The notes under the pieces are model-generated. The model saw only the letters and a program-made list of their open reading frames with translations, was not told the DNA's origin and searched no databases. Positions 20,406 through 28,885 of a stretch of DNA of 64,000 nt are shown piece by piece (within the stretch, counting starts at the first letter, position 1; the number at the start of each line of letters is the position of its first letter). A program made the translations under genes and the position numbers. The DNA lies in assembly GCF_022637455.1 (NCBI RefSeq), contig NZ_CP093341.1:2604001-2668000 (forward strand). The letters are read 5' to 3'. This stretch comes from Lysobacter sp. S4-A87 (GTDB lineage: Bacteria; Pseudomonadota; Gammaproteobacteria; Xanthomonadales; Xanthomonadaceae).

Positions 20406-21395
20406 CTAGGCGTGGACGCCGTCGATCTCGACCCGCAATTCGCGCCGGCACACCGCTGCGTGCAGCAGGATGCGCGGAACGTCCGGGCCCAGGCGCGCGT
20501 CCAGCTCGGCCGCCACGGCCGCCATCTCGTCGAGCTGGCGCACGTAGACCTTCAGGCGCGAGTGCGCGCCGAACTGCGGCGGCAATGCCGGCCGCTGCGC
20601 ACGTGCGGCGGTCAGCAGGCTGTCGAAATTGGCCAGGGTCTCGTCGAGCTGCGTCACCACCGAATCGATATGGCGCGACTCGTGGCCGACGATCGCGGCA
20701 GTGCCCGACAGCAACAGCGGCATCGCGCCGTCGGCCGGGGGCAGCATCGCGCGGGCGAAGCTCGGCGGCTGCGGCCCGTACTGGCGCGGGTAGCGGTACG
20801 CGCTGATCTGGCGCGGGTTCTCCAGCGGCGTGCCCGGCATGCGCGCGGCCAGCCAGTACACCTGCAGGCGGCGCTCGCTGTCGACGCGGCCGATCGCGGT
20901 GGCCGCCGGCAGCGTCGCCGGATCGACCGTGCCCAGGCCGCGTGCGCGGCCCACGCAGAACTGGCGATAGCGCTCTTCGTCGCCTTCGCCGCTGGTGATG
21001 CCGTCGAGGTAATTCCACACCCGCAGCAGGTTCGGGTAGCCGCGCTCCTGCAGGAACGCCGCCAGCCGGGCGTACAGCCGCCCGGATGTGGCCTCGATGT
21101 CGCTCATGCCGTCGGGGCCGGCCGCTTCATCGAGTTCGATCGCGCCGAACTGCAGCGTGCCGTCCTCGGCCCAGGCGACATCGCCGTCGCGGCCGCGCAT
21201 CACCGGGCCACTGCCACGCCAGACTTCGAACGGCGCGGCGCCATGCGGCTGCAGCGCGACGCGCAGGTAGCGCGGGTCGTCGTGGTGCGGGGCGTCGCTG
21301 CCGAAGCCGATCACCGCCAGGGTGTCGTTGCCGTCCAGCAGTTGCTGGGGGCTGGCGTCGACGTAGTCCACCGACAGGTGCGGCGGTTGCAGCAT
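20406..21395 (-). CDS. xanB2: XanB2-like chorismatase (3-/4-hydroxybenzoate-forming)
   Basis: Expected to cleave chorismate to pyruvate plus 3-hydroxybenzoate (and 4-hydroxybenzoate), the starter for xanthomonadin-type pigments and the diffusible factor of Xanthomonas. The 329-residue protein belongs to the FkbO/Hyg5/XanB2 chorismatase family of RidA-like fold. Visible marks are RGYPNLLRVWNYLDGI, RYRQFCVGRARGL, LPAATAIGR and SGTAAIVGHESRH, followed by the C-terminal chorismate-pocket region ending ILLHAAVCRRELRVEIDG. The start is taken at ATG 21395; a GTG at 21413 would overlap the halogenase stop. It is in tandem with the halogenase gene on the minus strand, almost touching. Confidence 0.92.
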   Translation of the reverse strand: MLQPPHLSVDYVDASPQQLLDGNDTLAVIGFGSDAPHHDDPRYLRVALQPHGAAPFEVWRGSGPVMRGRDGDVAWAEDGTLQFGAIELDEAAGPDGMSDIEATSGRLYARLAAFLQERGYPNLLRVWNYLDGITSGEGDEERYRQFCVGRARGLGTVDPATLPAATAIGRVDSERRLQVYWLAARMPGTPLENPRQISAYRYPRQYGPQPPSFARAMLPPADGAMPLLLSGTAAIVGHESRHIDSVVTQLDETLANFDSLLTAARAQRPALPPQFGAHSRLKVYVRQLDEMAAVAAELDARLGPDVPRILLHAAVCRRELRVEIDGVHA

Positions 21396-21409
21396 GGGGC
21401 GTACCGCGC

Positions 21410-22828
21410 TCACGACTGCGATTCTCCACTGCCCGGTTGCAGGGTGTCGCGGCCGCCGCCGAGGCCGACATCGACGCCCACCTGGCGGCGCCGGCGCAGC
21501 CAGCCACGCAGCGCTTCGGGCGCCATGCTCAGGGCCGTCATCGCATAGATGAAGCGGAACAACCGCAACCTGCGCAGCACGCCGGGGTTGTCGAACACAT
21601 CGCCGGCCAGCATCGAGATCACGGCCTGTTCGACCTGCCAGTAGTTGCGCGGGTGGTTGAACAGGTGGCGCATCACCGGCGTGGTGAAGCGATAGATGAA
21701 CCACTGGAAGTGCTTGAGGCCGCGCTTGAGGCGCCTGCTCATCGCGCGCTGCAGCGACGCTTCGCTGGAGGGATCGCGCAGTGCGCCATCGACGACCTGC
21801 GCGGCCTGCTCGGCGCTGTTCATGCCCAGGTACACGCCCGAGGAGAACACCGGATCGACGAAGGCATAGGCATCGCCGACCATCACCCAGCCCGGGCCGT
21901 GCATCTGCGTGCAGGTGTAGGAGTAGTTGCCGGTGACATGCACCGGGGCGATGCGCGTGGCGTTGCGCATGCGCTTCCACACCGACGGTTCGGACTCCAG
22001 CGCCTTCATCAGGAACGCCTCGGTGTCGCCGCGGCGCTGCTTGAGGAACTCCGGGAAGCACACCGCGCCGACGCTCATCACGCCATCGCGCAGCGGGATC
22101 AGCCACATCCAGCCGTGGGCGAAACGCTGCACGGTGATGTTGCCGGCGTCGTCGCCGGGACGGCGCTCGACATCGCTGAAATGACTGAAGATCGCTGCCG
22201 ACTGGTGCAGCGGGTTCTTCCGCTTGAGCTTGAGCTGGCTGCCGAAGAACGCATCGCGGCCGCTGCCATCGACGATGTAGCGCGGCTTGATCGTGAACGC
22301 ATTGCCGTCGCCATCGCGCGCGTGCACCAGCTGCGGGCGCCCGTCGGCGTCGAACTCGACGCGTTCGACGCGATGGCGCTCGCGCGCATCGACGCCGTTG
22401 GCCTGGCTGTGGCGGAACAGGACTTCGTCGAACTCCTCGCGCTTGACCTGGTAGGCGTAGCCGAACTGCGGGTTCAGCGCCCGCTCGAAGCGGAAGGTGT
22501 TGTAGTTGTCGGCGTCGATCGGGAACTCGGCGCCCGGCTTGAACGTGCCGATGTCCTTGACCTGGTCGAGCACGCCCAGGCGCTCGAGGATCGGCAGGTT
22601 CATCGGCAGCAGCGACTCGCCGATATGGAAGCGTGGATGGCGATCCTTCTCCAGCAGCAGCACGCGCCAGCCGCGGCGGGCCAGCAGGGTGGCGGCGGTG
22701 GTGCCGGCCGGGCCGCCGCCGATCACCAGTACATCGGTGTCGATCGGATCCGGGTGGGGGTGCTGCGCATTCAGGTCCGCGGCCGCGGTGGCGTCGGCCG
22801 GTGCGGGGGCAGGTGCGGTTTCGGTCAT
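21410..22828 (-). CDS. FAD-dependent halogenase/oxidoreductase of the pigment locus
   Basis: A 472-residue flavoprotein of the tryptophan-halogenase superfamily. The first 28 residues are a polar alanine/proline tail. The FAD motif VIGGGPAGTTAATLLARRG follows, then LEKDRHPRFHIGESLLP, typical of flavin halogenases. The WxWxIP motif, diagnostic of halogenases as opposed to monooxygenases, is present as WMWLIP near residue 245. MVGDAYAFVDPVFSSGV is the second FAD-binding stretch. Xanthomonadins are brominated aryl polyenes, so aromatic-ring halogenation of the hydroxybenzoate starter or product is the likely role. ATG 22828 is preferred over in-frame upstream codons lying in a tandem repeat. It is co-oriented with xanB2. 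Confidence 0.88.
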   Translation of the reverse strand: MTETAPAPAPADATAAADLNAQHPHPDPIDTDVLVIGGGPAGTTAATLLARRGWRVLLLEKDRHPRFHIGESLLPMNLPILERLGVLDQVKDIGTFKPGAEFPIDADNYNTFRFERALNPQFGYAYQVKREEFDEVLFRHSQANGVDARERHRVERVEFDADGRPQLVHARDGDGNAFTIKPRYIVDGSGRDAFFGSQLKLKRKNPLHQSAAIFSHFSDVERRPGDDAGNITVQRFAHGWMWLIPLRDGVMSVGAVCFPEFLKQRRGDTEAFLMKALESEPSVWKRMRNATRIAPVHVTGNYSYTCTQMHGPGWVMVGDAYAFVDPVFSSGVYLGMNSAEQAAQVVDGALRDPSSEASLQRAMSRRLKRGLKHFQWFIYRFTTPVMRHLFNHPRNYWQVEQAVISMLAGDVFDNPGVLRRLRLFRFIYAMTALSMAPEALRGWLRRRRQVGVDVGLGGGRDTLQPGSGESQS

Positions 22829-22853
22829 GTGCGAATGATACGGGAAGGCACGA

Positions 22854-22955
22854 CCCCTCTCCGCGGGCGCCGCGCGCCCGTCTCTCTCCCCTCTCCGCGC
22901 CCGCCGCGCGCCCGTCTCTCTCCCCTCTCCGCGCCCGCCGCGCGCCCGTCTCTCT
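22854..22955. repeat. 34-bp tandem repeat between the divergent halogenase and ACP genes
   Basis: Three head-to-tail 34-bp copies at 22854-22887, 22888-22921 and 22922-22955, with the start of a fourth. The unit begins CCCCTCTCCGCG and ends CGTCTCTCT, with GCGCGC-rich inner sequence. Copies two and three appear identical; copy one differs at two bases. It begins 25 bp from the halogenase start and fills the divergent control region. Confidence 0.92.
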
Positions 22956-23063
22956 CCCCTCGTCCGGCAGGGGCAGGGCGGCGGCCGGGTGGAGGAGTTG
23001 CGCGCGGCGCCACGATGCCGGATCGTTGCGCCCCTCGCTTGCCCTTTGCCCCTGGATTGCCCG

Positions 23064-23333
23064 ATGTCTGAACAAAGCCCCGTCGAACGCGAGCTGGCGC
23101 AGCTGCTGGTCGAAAGCCTGAACCTCGAAGACGTGGCGCCGGAGCAGATCGAGCCGGAAGCAGCGCTGTTCGGCGAAGGCCTGGGCCTGGATTCGATCGA
23201 CGCCCTGGAGCTGGCGCTGGCGATCTCCAAGCGCTACGGCTTCCAGCTGCGCTCGGACAACGACGAGAACCGCCGCATCTTCGCTTCGCTGCGCGCGCTC
23301 GCCGCGCATATCGAGCAGCACAAGACCGCCTGA
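23064..23333 (+). CDS. xanC: Acyl carrier protein of the pigment polyketide synthase
   Basis: An 89-residue acyl carrier protein; the Ser of LGLDSIDALELA (near residue 43) should carry 4'-phosphopantetheine. Helix I LAQLLVESLNLEDV and helix II IDALELALAISKRYGF are clear. ATG 23064 gives a normal N-terminus (MSEQSPVERELAQ); the in-frame ATG at 22989 would add a poorly coding extension. It corresponds to XanC, the ACP on which the aryl-polyene chain is built. First gene of a rightward run reaching 29626. Confidence 0.93.
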   Translation: MSEQSPVERELAQLLVESLNLEDVAPEQIEPEAALFGEGLGLDSIDALELALAISKRYGFQLRSDNDENRRIFASLRALAAHIEQHKTA

Positions 23334-23347
23334 GGCGGGCTCCTCCC

Positions 23348-24040
23348 TTGAATCCGACCGTGCTGCTGCCGCTGATCCTTGCGGTCGCCTATCCGTTGCT
23401 CGCGCACTGGGCCAGCGAGGATGGCGGCGGCATGCCGGCCGCTATCGCGCTGGCCGACCTGGTGGTGCTGGTGCTGGCCGTGCCGATGCTCGAACGCCGC
23501 GGCTGGGCATGGGCGCTGGCGTTGCTGCTGGGCGCCGGCCTGGTCTGGCTGGCCGGCACGGCCTACGCGCAACTGCTGCTGCTGGCGCCGCCGATGCTGT
23601 TTGTCGCGCTGGTGGCATGGTTGTTCGGGCGCAGCCTGCTGGCGCCGCGCGAGGCGCTGATCACACGGATAGTTGCAGCGATGGAACGCACCATGCCGGC
23701 TGCGCTGGCACCGGAGCTGTACCGCTACTCGCGCCGCCTCACCGCCGCCTGGGCCGCCGTGCTGGCACTGCTCGCGCTGGCCAACGGCGTGCTGGCGACG
23801 ATCGCGGTTCCCGGCGGCGTCCTGGCGCGACTGGGCCATGTCCCGGCGGTGTCGATCACGCAATCGCAGTGGTCGCTGTTCGCCAACCTGGCCAACTACG
23901 GCATCGTCGGCGGCTTCTTCCTCGGCGAGTACGCGCTGCGGCGGCAGCTGTTCCCGCACCGGCCGTACCGCAACCTGCTGGACTTCCTGCGGCAGATGGC
24001 CGCGCTCGGCCCGAAGTTCTGGCGCGACCTGTTCGCCTGA
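23348..24040 (+). CDS. Pigment-locus integral membrane protein (COG4648-like)
   Basis: A 230-residue membrane protein with five or six hydrophobic segments, for example PTVLLPLILAVAYPLLAH (residues 3-20), IALADLVVLVLAVPML and ALALLLGAGLVWLAG. The polar C-terminal helix FLRQMAALGPKFWRDLF follows a last segment YGIVGGFFLGEYALRR. A protein of this type is a constant member of aryl-polyene clusters and is sometimes misannotated as DNA gyrase subunit B. The start appears to be TTG 23348, because the first in-frame ATG would remove the first membrane segment. It starts 14 nt after the ACP stop. Role in pigment assembly unknown. Confidence 0.78.
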   Translation: MNPTVLLPLILAVAYPLLAHWASEDGGGMPAAIALADLVVLVLAVPMLERRGWAWALALLLGAGLVWLAGTAYAQLLLLAPPMLFVALVAWLFGRSLLAPREALITRIVAAMERTMPAALAPELYRYSRRLTAAWAAVLALLALANGVLATIAVPGGVLARLGHVPAVSITQSQWSLFANLANYGIVGGFFLGEYALRRQLFPHRPYRNLLDFLRQMAALGPKFWRDLFA

Positions 24041-24089
24041 GCGAGGCCTTATCCTGTGCGTCCACGCACAGGTGCCCGCCGCTGCCGCC

Positions 24090-24383
24090 ATGGGTTTCGT
24101 GATCGCCGCCGACCATCCCTGCCTGCCCGGGCACTTCCCGGGGCGGCCGCTGGTGCCCGGCGTGGTGCTGCTCGATCACGTCATCGCCGAGATCGAGGCC
24201 GGACACGGTCCGCTGCCGCCGCTCGGCCTGCCGCAGGTGAAGTTCCTGCAGCCGCTGCTGCCCGGCGAGGAAGCGCACATCGAAATCGCCGGCGCCGCGC
24301 CGCGCTGGCGCTTCCGCGTGCTGCGCGGTGACACGCTGCTGGCCAGTGGCGACATCGTCGCCGCCGGGGCGCAGCCGGTGTGA
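24090..24383 (+). CDS. FabZ/FabA-like hotdog dehydratase of the pigment locus (short form)
   Basis: A hotdog-fold protein of about 97 residues. The dehydratase signature HPCLPGHFPGRPLVPGVVLL, with its catalytic His, lies near residues 8-27 and KFLQPLLPGEEAHIEI further on. Expected to dehydrate beta-hydroxyacyl-ACP intermediates, like ApeI-type partners in aryl-polyene clusters. Start uncertain: ATG 24090 is used, but an in-frame GTG at 24072 would add six residues and a CTG at 24054 lies 7 nt after GAGG. The stop overlaps the GTG start of the acyltransferase (GTGTGA), so the two are coupled. Confidence 0.82.
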   Translation: MGFVIAADHPCLPGHFPGRPLVPGVVLLDHVIAEIEAGHGPLPPLGLPQVKFLQPLLPGEEAHIEIAGAAPRWRFRVLRGDTLLASGDIVAAGAQPV

Positions 24384-25399
24384 ACGCGCACTGGAAGCAG
24401 CGTCCCGAAGGCGGCAGTCGCTTCGCCATCTGGCTGATCCGCAGCATCGCCCGCTACGGCGGTCGCGCGGTCGCGCGGCTGTGCCTGTACCCGATCACCG
24501 CCTACTTCCTGCTGGTGCGCGGACCGGAGCGGCGCGCCTCGCGCGACTACCTGGCGCGCGTGCTGCAACGTCCGCCGGCGTGGTGGAACGTCGCACGCCA
24601 CGTCCACACCTTCGCCTCGACCATCCTCGACCGCGTGTTCCTGCTGAGCGGCCAGCTGTCGCGCTTCGACATCCGCGTCGAAGGCCTGGAGGCGCTGGCG
24701 CGGCGGGTGGATCGCGGCGAAGGCGTGCTCGTGTTCGGTTCGCACCTGGGCAGCTTCGACGCCCTGCGCGTGCTGGTGACGACGCGGCCGTCGCTGCGCG
24801 TGCGCATCGTCCTCGACATCTCGCACAATCCTGCGCTGACCCAGCTGCTCGATGCACTCAACCCGCGCCTGGCGCGCGATGTCATCGACGCCGGACAGGA
24901 TGGCGTCGCCATCGTGCTGGCGATCCAGCAGGCGCTGGCGGCGGGCGAGCTGGTCGCGTTGCTGGTCGACCGCGCCGCGCCGGGAGAAACCGTCACGCGC
25001 GTGCCGTTCCTCGGCGACGACGCGCCGTTCCCGAACGCCCCGTGGCTGATCGCCGCGACGCTGCAGGTGCCGGTCGTGCTCGCCTTTGGCCTGTACCGCG
25101 GCGGCAACCGCTACGACCTGCGTTTCGCGGAGTTCAGCGATGGTCGCGATACGCTGCGCCAGCATGTGTCACGCAAGGACCGGCGCGATGCGGTTACCGC
25201 GCAGGTCCGGCGTTACGCGGCGTTGCTGCAGGAGCAGGTGCGCGGTGCCCCCTACAACTGGTTCAACTTCTACGATTTCTGGGACGGCGATGACGCGGCG
25301 GACGAAGAGCAAGCGCAGCAACAACGTGGCCGCGTGGGCGCGGCGACTGGCACCGGTGTGGATGCTGGCCAGCGCGACGCTTTGCGCAGCCGCACCTGA
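24380..25399 (+). CDS. LpxL/HtrB-type lysophospholipid/lipid acyltransferase
   Basis: A 339-residue membrane-associated acyltransferase of the LpxL/HtrB family. An N-terminal membrane-anchoring region (residues about 15-50) includes RLCLYPITAYFLLVRGPERR. The catalytic H(X4)D motif appears as SHLGSFDALR near residue 118, followed by ALLVDRAAPGETVTRVPFLG. Aryl-polyene and xanthomonadin loci normally carry one such enzyme, thought to esterify the polyene to a lipid anchor in the outer membrane. GTG 24380 overlaps the previous stop. The last 110 nt overlap the LolA-like gene, giving a hydrophilic Gln/Ala-rich tail. Confidence 0.86.
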   Translation: MNAHWKQRPEGGSRFAIWLIRSIARYGGRAVARLCLYPITAYFLLVRGPERRASRDYLARVLQRPPAWWNVARHVHTFASTILDRVFLLSGQLSRFDIRVEGLEALARRVDRGEGVLVFGSHLGSFDALRVLVTTRPSLRVRIVLDISHNPALTQLLDALNPRLARDVIDAGQDGVAIVLAIQQALAAGELVALLVDRAAPGETVTRVPFLGDDAPFPNAPWLIAATLQVPVVLAFGLYRGGNRYDLRFAEFSDGRDTLRQHVSRKDRRDAVTAQVRRYAALLQEQVRGAPYNWFNFYDFWDGDDAADEEQAQQQRGRVGAATGTGVDAGQRDALRSRT

Positions 25400-26009
25400 G
25401 GGCGCCGCGGCGGTCGAACCGGAGGTTGGCCCGGCGGTCGACCCGGCGTGGATCCTCAAGGGCATCGCGCGACCGGTGCCGGCGAGCACGCCGTTCGTGG
25501 AAGTGCGCGCATCGAAGCTGCTGAAGGCGCCGCTGCGCCTGTCGGGCCAGTACGTGCGGCCCGACCGCGACACGCTGGTGCGCGAAGTCCGAGCGCCCTA
25601 TGTCGAGACCACCACCCTGCGCGCAGGCGAGGCCACCATCGCGCGCGCCGGACAGTCGTCGCGCAGGTTCGCGCTGTCGCGCGTGCCCGAGCTGGCCGGT
25701 TTCCAGGGCAACTTCGCCGCGCTGCTGGACGGCGATCGCGCCGGCCTGGAGCGTCACTACACGCTGTCCGCACAAGGCTCGCGCCAGCGCTGGACGCTGA
25801 CGATGTTGCCGCGGGATGCGGCGCAGGCGACGCGACTGCAGGCGATCGCGTTGTACGGACGCGGTTCGGAATTGCGCTGCATCGAGACGCGCACCGTCGG
25901 CAACGCACCCCCGCAGCACACGCTCCTGGCCGGCGCCGCGGTCGACGCGGCCGCTGTCGTCGATGCCCCGGCGCTGGCGGAACTCTGCCACGGCGGCGCA
26001 GCACGATGA
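25290..26009 (+). CDS. LolA-like outer-membrane lipoprotein carrier-related protein
   Basis: A 239-residue exported protein related to LolA. The N-terminus MTRRTKSKRSNNVAAWARRL is strongly basic and is followed by the signal segment LAPVWMLASATLCAAAPEG. The mature part shows beta-rich LolA-like features: VEVRASKLLKAPLRLSGQYV and RAPYVETTTLRAGEATI. Such a protein sits beside the MMPL exporter in aryl-polyene loci and may ferry the lipid-linked pigment across the periplasm. ATG 25290 makes a 110-nt overlap with the acyltransferase; GTG 25356 would shorten it but also truncate the basic n-region. Confidence 0.8.
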   Translation: MTRRTKSKRSNNVAAWARRLAPVWMLASATLCAAAPEGAAAVEPEVGPAVDPAWILKGIARPVPASTPFVEVRASKLLKAPLRLSGQYVRPDRDTLVREVRAPYVETTTLRAGEATIARAGQSSRRFALSRVPELAGFQGNFAALLDGDRAGLERHYTLSAQGSRQRWTLTMLPRDAAQATRLQAIALYGRGSELRCIETRTVGNAPPQHTLLAGAAVDAAAVVDAPALAELCHGGAAR

Positions 26010-26019
26010 GCACGAACGC

Positions 26020-28383
26020 ATGAGCGCGCCCCGGCGCCTCGCCCTCGCGCTGCTGTGGCTGGTCGCGTTGCTGATCCTGGCGACGCTGGTCGCACCGCGC
26101 CTGCAGCTCAGCGGCGACCTGCGCAAGTTCATGCCGGCGCCGCAGACCGCCGCGCAGAAGCTCCTGATCGATGAACTCGGCGAAGGCCCGGGCTCGCGCC
26201 TGCTGCTGGTCGGCCTGGCCGGTGCGGACGCGGCAACGCTGGCAACGCAGTCGCAGGCACTGCGCGAGCGGCTGGCGTCGCTGCCGTCGTTCAAGCTGGT
26301 CGCCAACGGTGCCGCGCTCGGGCCCGAGGCCATTCCGCCAAACCTTCGACCCTACCGCTACCTGCTGTCTTCGAAGCTGGACGCGCAGGCACTGGATGCG
26401 GACTACCTGCGTGCCGAGCTCGATGCGCGCGTGCAGGACCTGGGCTCGCCGGCAGCGGCGCTGATCGAACCGCTGCTGGCGGCCGACCCGACCCTGGAAA
26501 CCCTCGCCCTCGCCGAGGCCTGGCAACCGGCGAATGCGCCGCAGCGCCTGCACGGCGTCTGGTTCGACAAGGCCGGCCGCGAAGCGCTGCTGGCCATCGA
26601 GACGCATGCCGCCGGCTTCGACCCGAAGGGCCAGCAGGTCGCCTTCGATTCGATCCAGGCGGCGTTCGCCGACGTTGCCCGCGGCACCGCCACGCGGATG
26701 TCGCTGACCGGACCGGGCGCGTTCTCGGTCGAGATCGGCAACCGCACCGCGCGCGAGGCCAGCCTGATCGGCACGCTCGACAGCCTCGTCTTCGTGCTGC
26801 TGCTGTGGCTGGCCTACCGCAGCTGGAAAGCGCCGCTGCTGGGTGGCCTGCCGTTGGCCAGCGCCGGCCTGGTGGGGCTGGGCGCGGTGGCGCTGGCCTT
26901 CGATGGCGTCCACGGCATCACCGTCGCATTCGGCTTCACGCTGATTGGCGTGGTCCAGGATTACCCGATCCATCTGTTCAGCCACCAGCGCGCCGGTGTA
27001 TCGCCATGGGCGAGTGCGCGCGCGCTGTGGCCGACGCTGGCCACCGGCGTGGCATCGACCTGCATCGCCTACCTGACCTTCCTCGTCTCCGGCGTCGACG
27101 GCTTGCAACAGCTGGCCGTGTTCACGGTAGTTGGCCTGGCGACGGCAGCGCTGGCGACGCGGTTCCTGCTGCCGGCGCTGATCGATCCGGCGCCGCGCGA
27201 TGCCGCCGACTCGGCCTGGCTGGGGCGCTGCTGGGAACGCCTGGCGCGCTGGCCACGCCTGCGCGGCGGCACGGTGCTGGCGATTGCGCTGGTCGCCGCC
27301 GCGGTGGCCGCATTCGCGCCCGGTTCGTTCTGGCAGAACGACCTCGGCCGCCTGACGCCGGTACCGCCGGCCGCACTGGCGCGCGATGCGCAGTTGCGCG
27401 CCGAACTGGGCGCACCCGACGTGCGCTACGTGCTGGTGGTGCAACAGCCGGATGTCGAGTCCGCACTGCGATCCTCCGAGCGGCTGTTGCCGGCGTTGCA
27501 ACGCCTGCGTGCCGACGGCGCCATCGGCGGCTTCGATCTGGCCGCGCGTTACCTGCCGAGCGCGGCGACGCAGCAGGCGCGACAGGCACGGTTGCCCGAT
27601 CGCCCGGCGTTGCGGGCAGCGCTCGACGCGGCGATGGCCGATGGTCCGTTCCAGTCCGACGCCTTCGATGAATTCGTTGCCGATGTCGAACGCGCGAAGA
27701 ACGCGCCTGCACTGGCACCGCGCGACCTCGCCGGCACGCCCTTGTCGGCCAGCGTCGAAGGGCTGCTGCTGCAGCGCGGCGGCCACGTCACCGCGCTGGT
27801 GGCCCTGAGCGGCCTGCACGATCCGGCGGCTGTCGCGCAGGTCGCAAGCCGTCACGGCGCGCAGTTGCTGGACCTCAAGCAGGCGTCGGAGTCGCTGGTC
27901 GCCCAGTACCGCCAGCGCGTGTTGTGGGCGCTGGCGCTGGCGTCGGTGCTGCTGACCGCGGCGGTGTGGTTCGCATTGCGCTCGCCGCGGCGCGTGCTGC
28001 GCGTGCTGGCGCCGATGGCGCTGAGCACGCTGCTGATCCTGGCCCTGCTGCGCGCCGCCGGCGTCGAGCTGAACCTGTTCCACCTGGTGTCGTTGATCCT
28101 CGCCGCCGGCCTGGGCCTGGACTATGCGCTGTTCTTCGATCACGCCGGCGACGACCGCGCCGAGCAGCTGCGCACCCTGCATGCAGTGATCGTCTGCAGC
28201 CTGACGACCTTGCTGGTGTTCGCGCTGCTGGCGGCATCGAGCATCCCGGTGCTGCGCGCGATAGGGGCCACGGTCGCGCTCGGCGTGGTCTGCAACTTCG
28301 TGCTGGCGCTGTTGATCGTGCGCGCGCCGGTGGCGGCGGCGGGCGCGGCGGGCGGCGTGGGCGGAGCGGCCGATGGCGCGTGA
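26020..28383 (+). CDS. MMPL/RND-superfamily exporter of the pigment locus
   Basis: A 787-residue inner-membrane exporter with two-fold RND topology. Segment 1 lies at residues about 7-27 (ALLWLVALLILATLVAP), then a periplasmic domain to about 245, a five-segment block to about 390, segment 7 at about 417-437, a second periplasmic domain, and a last five-segment block at about 633-773. Polar residues inside segments include GFTLIGVVQDYPIHLFSHQR and GLGLDYALFFDH, the MMPL family's Asp/Tyr signature in each half. Probably exports the lipid-linked pigment. It starts 10 nt after the LolA-like gene and overlaps the next by 11 nt. Confidence 0.9.
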   Translation: MSAPRRLALALLWLVALLILATLVAPRLQLSGDLRKFMPAPQTAAQKLLIDELGEGPGSRLLLVGLAGADAATLATQSQALRERLASLPSFKLVANGAALGPEAIPPNLRPYRYLLSSKLDAQALDADYLRAELDARVQDLGSPAAALIEPLLAADPTLETLALAEAWQPANAPQRLHGVWFDKAGREALLAIETHAAGFDPKGQQVAFDSIQAAFADVARGTATRMSLTGPGAFSVEIGNRTAREASLIGTLDSLVFVLLLWLAYRSWKAPLLGGLPLASAGLVGLGAVALAFDGVHGITVAFGFTLIGVVQDYPIHLFSHQRAGVSPWASARALWPTLATGVASTCIAYLTFLVSGVDGLQQLAVFTVVGLATAALATRFLLPALIDPAPRDAADSAWLGRCWERLARWPRLRGGTVLAIALVAAAVAAFAPGSFWQNDLGRLTPVPPAALARDAQLRAELGAPDVRYVLVVQQPDVESALRSSERLLPALQRLRADGAIGGFDLAARYLPSAATQQARQARLPDRPALRAALDAAMADGPFQSDAFDEFVADVERAKNAPALAPRDLAGTPLSASVEGLLLQRGGHVTALVALSGLHDPAAVAQVASRHGAQLLDLKQASESLVAQYRQRVLWALALASVLLTAAVWFALRSPRRVLRVLAPMALSTLLILALLRAAGVELNLFHLVSLILAAGLGLDYALFFDHAGDDRAEQLRTLHAVIVCSLTTLLVFALLAASSIPVLRAIGATVALGVVCNFVLALLIVRAPVAAAGAAGGVGGAADGA

Positions 28384-28795
28384 GGACATCGAGCTGCTGA
28401 TTCCCCACCAGGGTGCGATGTGCCTGTGGGAAGAGATCGTCGAATGGGATGGCGAGCACGTCCGCCTGCGTTCGCATGGCCACCGCGACCCGGCGCACCC
28501 GTTGCGCCACGTCGGCCGGCTGCACGCGGTGCACTTGTGCGAGTACGGCGCCCAGGCGATGGCCGTGCACGGTGGCCTGCTCGCGCGCGCCGCCGGCGAG
28601 ACCGTGCGACCGGGCCTGCTGGTGACCCTGCGCGGCGTCGAACTGCACGTCGAGCGCATCGATGAACTGGCCGGCGCGCTCGAGGTCGAGGCGCGATGCC
28701 TGATCGCCGACGCCACGGGCAGCCAGTACCAGTTCGCGATCCAGCACGGCGGCGTCGAAATCGCCCACGGCCGCGCCGCCGTCCTCTACCGGTAG
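28373..28795 (+). CDS. ApeP-like hotdog 3-hydroxyacyl-ACP dehydratase
   Basis: A 140-residue hotdog protein of the type found in aryl-polyene clusters (ApeP, COG4706). IELLIPHQGAMCLWEEIVEW near residues 6-25 and HLCEYGAQAMAVHGGLLAR (long helix, near 56-74) are family marks. Together with the short hotdog gene at 24090 it would introduce the polyene double bonds. The ATG lies within the 3' end of the exporter gene. Its stop codon TAG (28793-28795) lies inside the left arm of a REP-like palindrome, so the repeat supplies the end of the gene. Confidence 0.87.
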   Translation: MAREDIELLIPHQGAMCLWEEIVEWDGEHVRLRSHGHRDPAHPLRHVGRLHAVHLCEYGAQAMAVHGGLLARAAGETVRPGLLVTLRGVELHVERIDELAGALEVEARCLIADATGSQYQFAIQHGGVEIAHGRAAVLYR

Positions 28796-28867
28796 CCCGG
28801 GTAAGCGAAGCGCACCCGGGGTCCCGTGCCGCCTGAACCCCGGGTGCGCTTCGCTTACCCGGGCTAC
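28792..28867. repeat. REP-like inverted pair, family 1 (copies 4 and 5), perfect 30-bp arms
   Basis: Left arm 28792-28821 (GTAGCCCGGGTAAGCGAAGC...) and right arm 28838-28867 are exact 30-bp inverted copies around a 16-base spacer. The element separates the ApeP-like gene from the ketoreductase gene and could fold into a very stable hairpin acting as a processing or attenuation point within the operon. Confidence 0.95.
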
Positions 28868-28873
28868 GCGGCG

Positions 28874-28879
28874 CACAAT
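28874..28879 (+). promoter_or_regulatory. Possible -10 box for the ketoreductase gene
   Basis: CACAAT, 6 nt before the ATG at 28886 and just after the REP hairpin. Position matches the leaderless pattern seen elsewhere in the window, but the hexamer is weak. Confidence 0.25.
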
Positions 28880-28885
28880 TGCGCC

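Noticed and set aside
22854-22955. Possible CRISPR array in the 34-bp repeats
   Set aside because: Copies are directly adjacent with no unique spacers, and no cas gene is nearby.
20406-23321. 971-codon minus frame covering xanB2 and the halogenase
   Set aside because: Only the last 329 residues are chorismatase; upstream it is an out-of-frame reading of the halogenase gene, which has its own frame.
24054-24090. Upstream start (CTG 24054) for the short hotdog gene
   Set aside because: A GAGG sits at good spacing but CTG starts are rare. ATG 24090 kept with the alternative noted.
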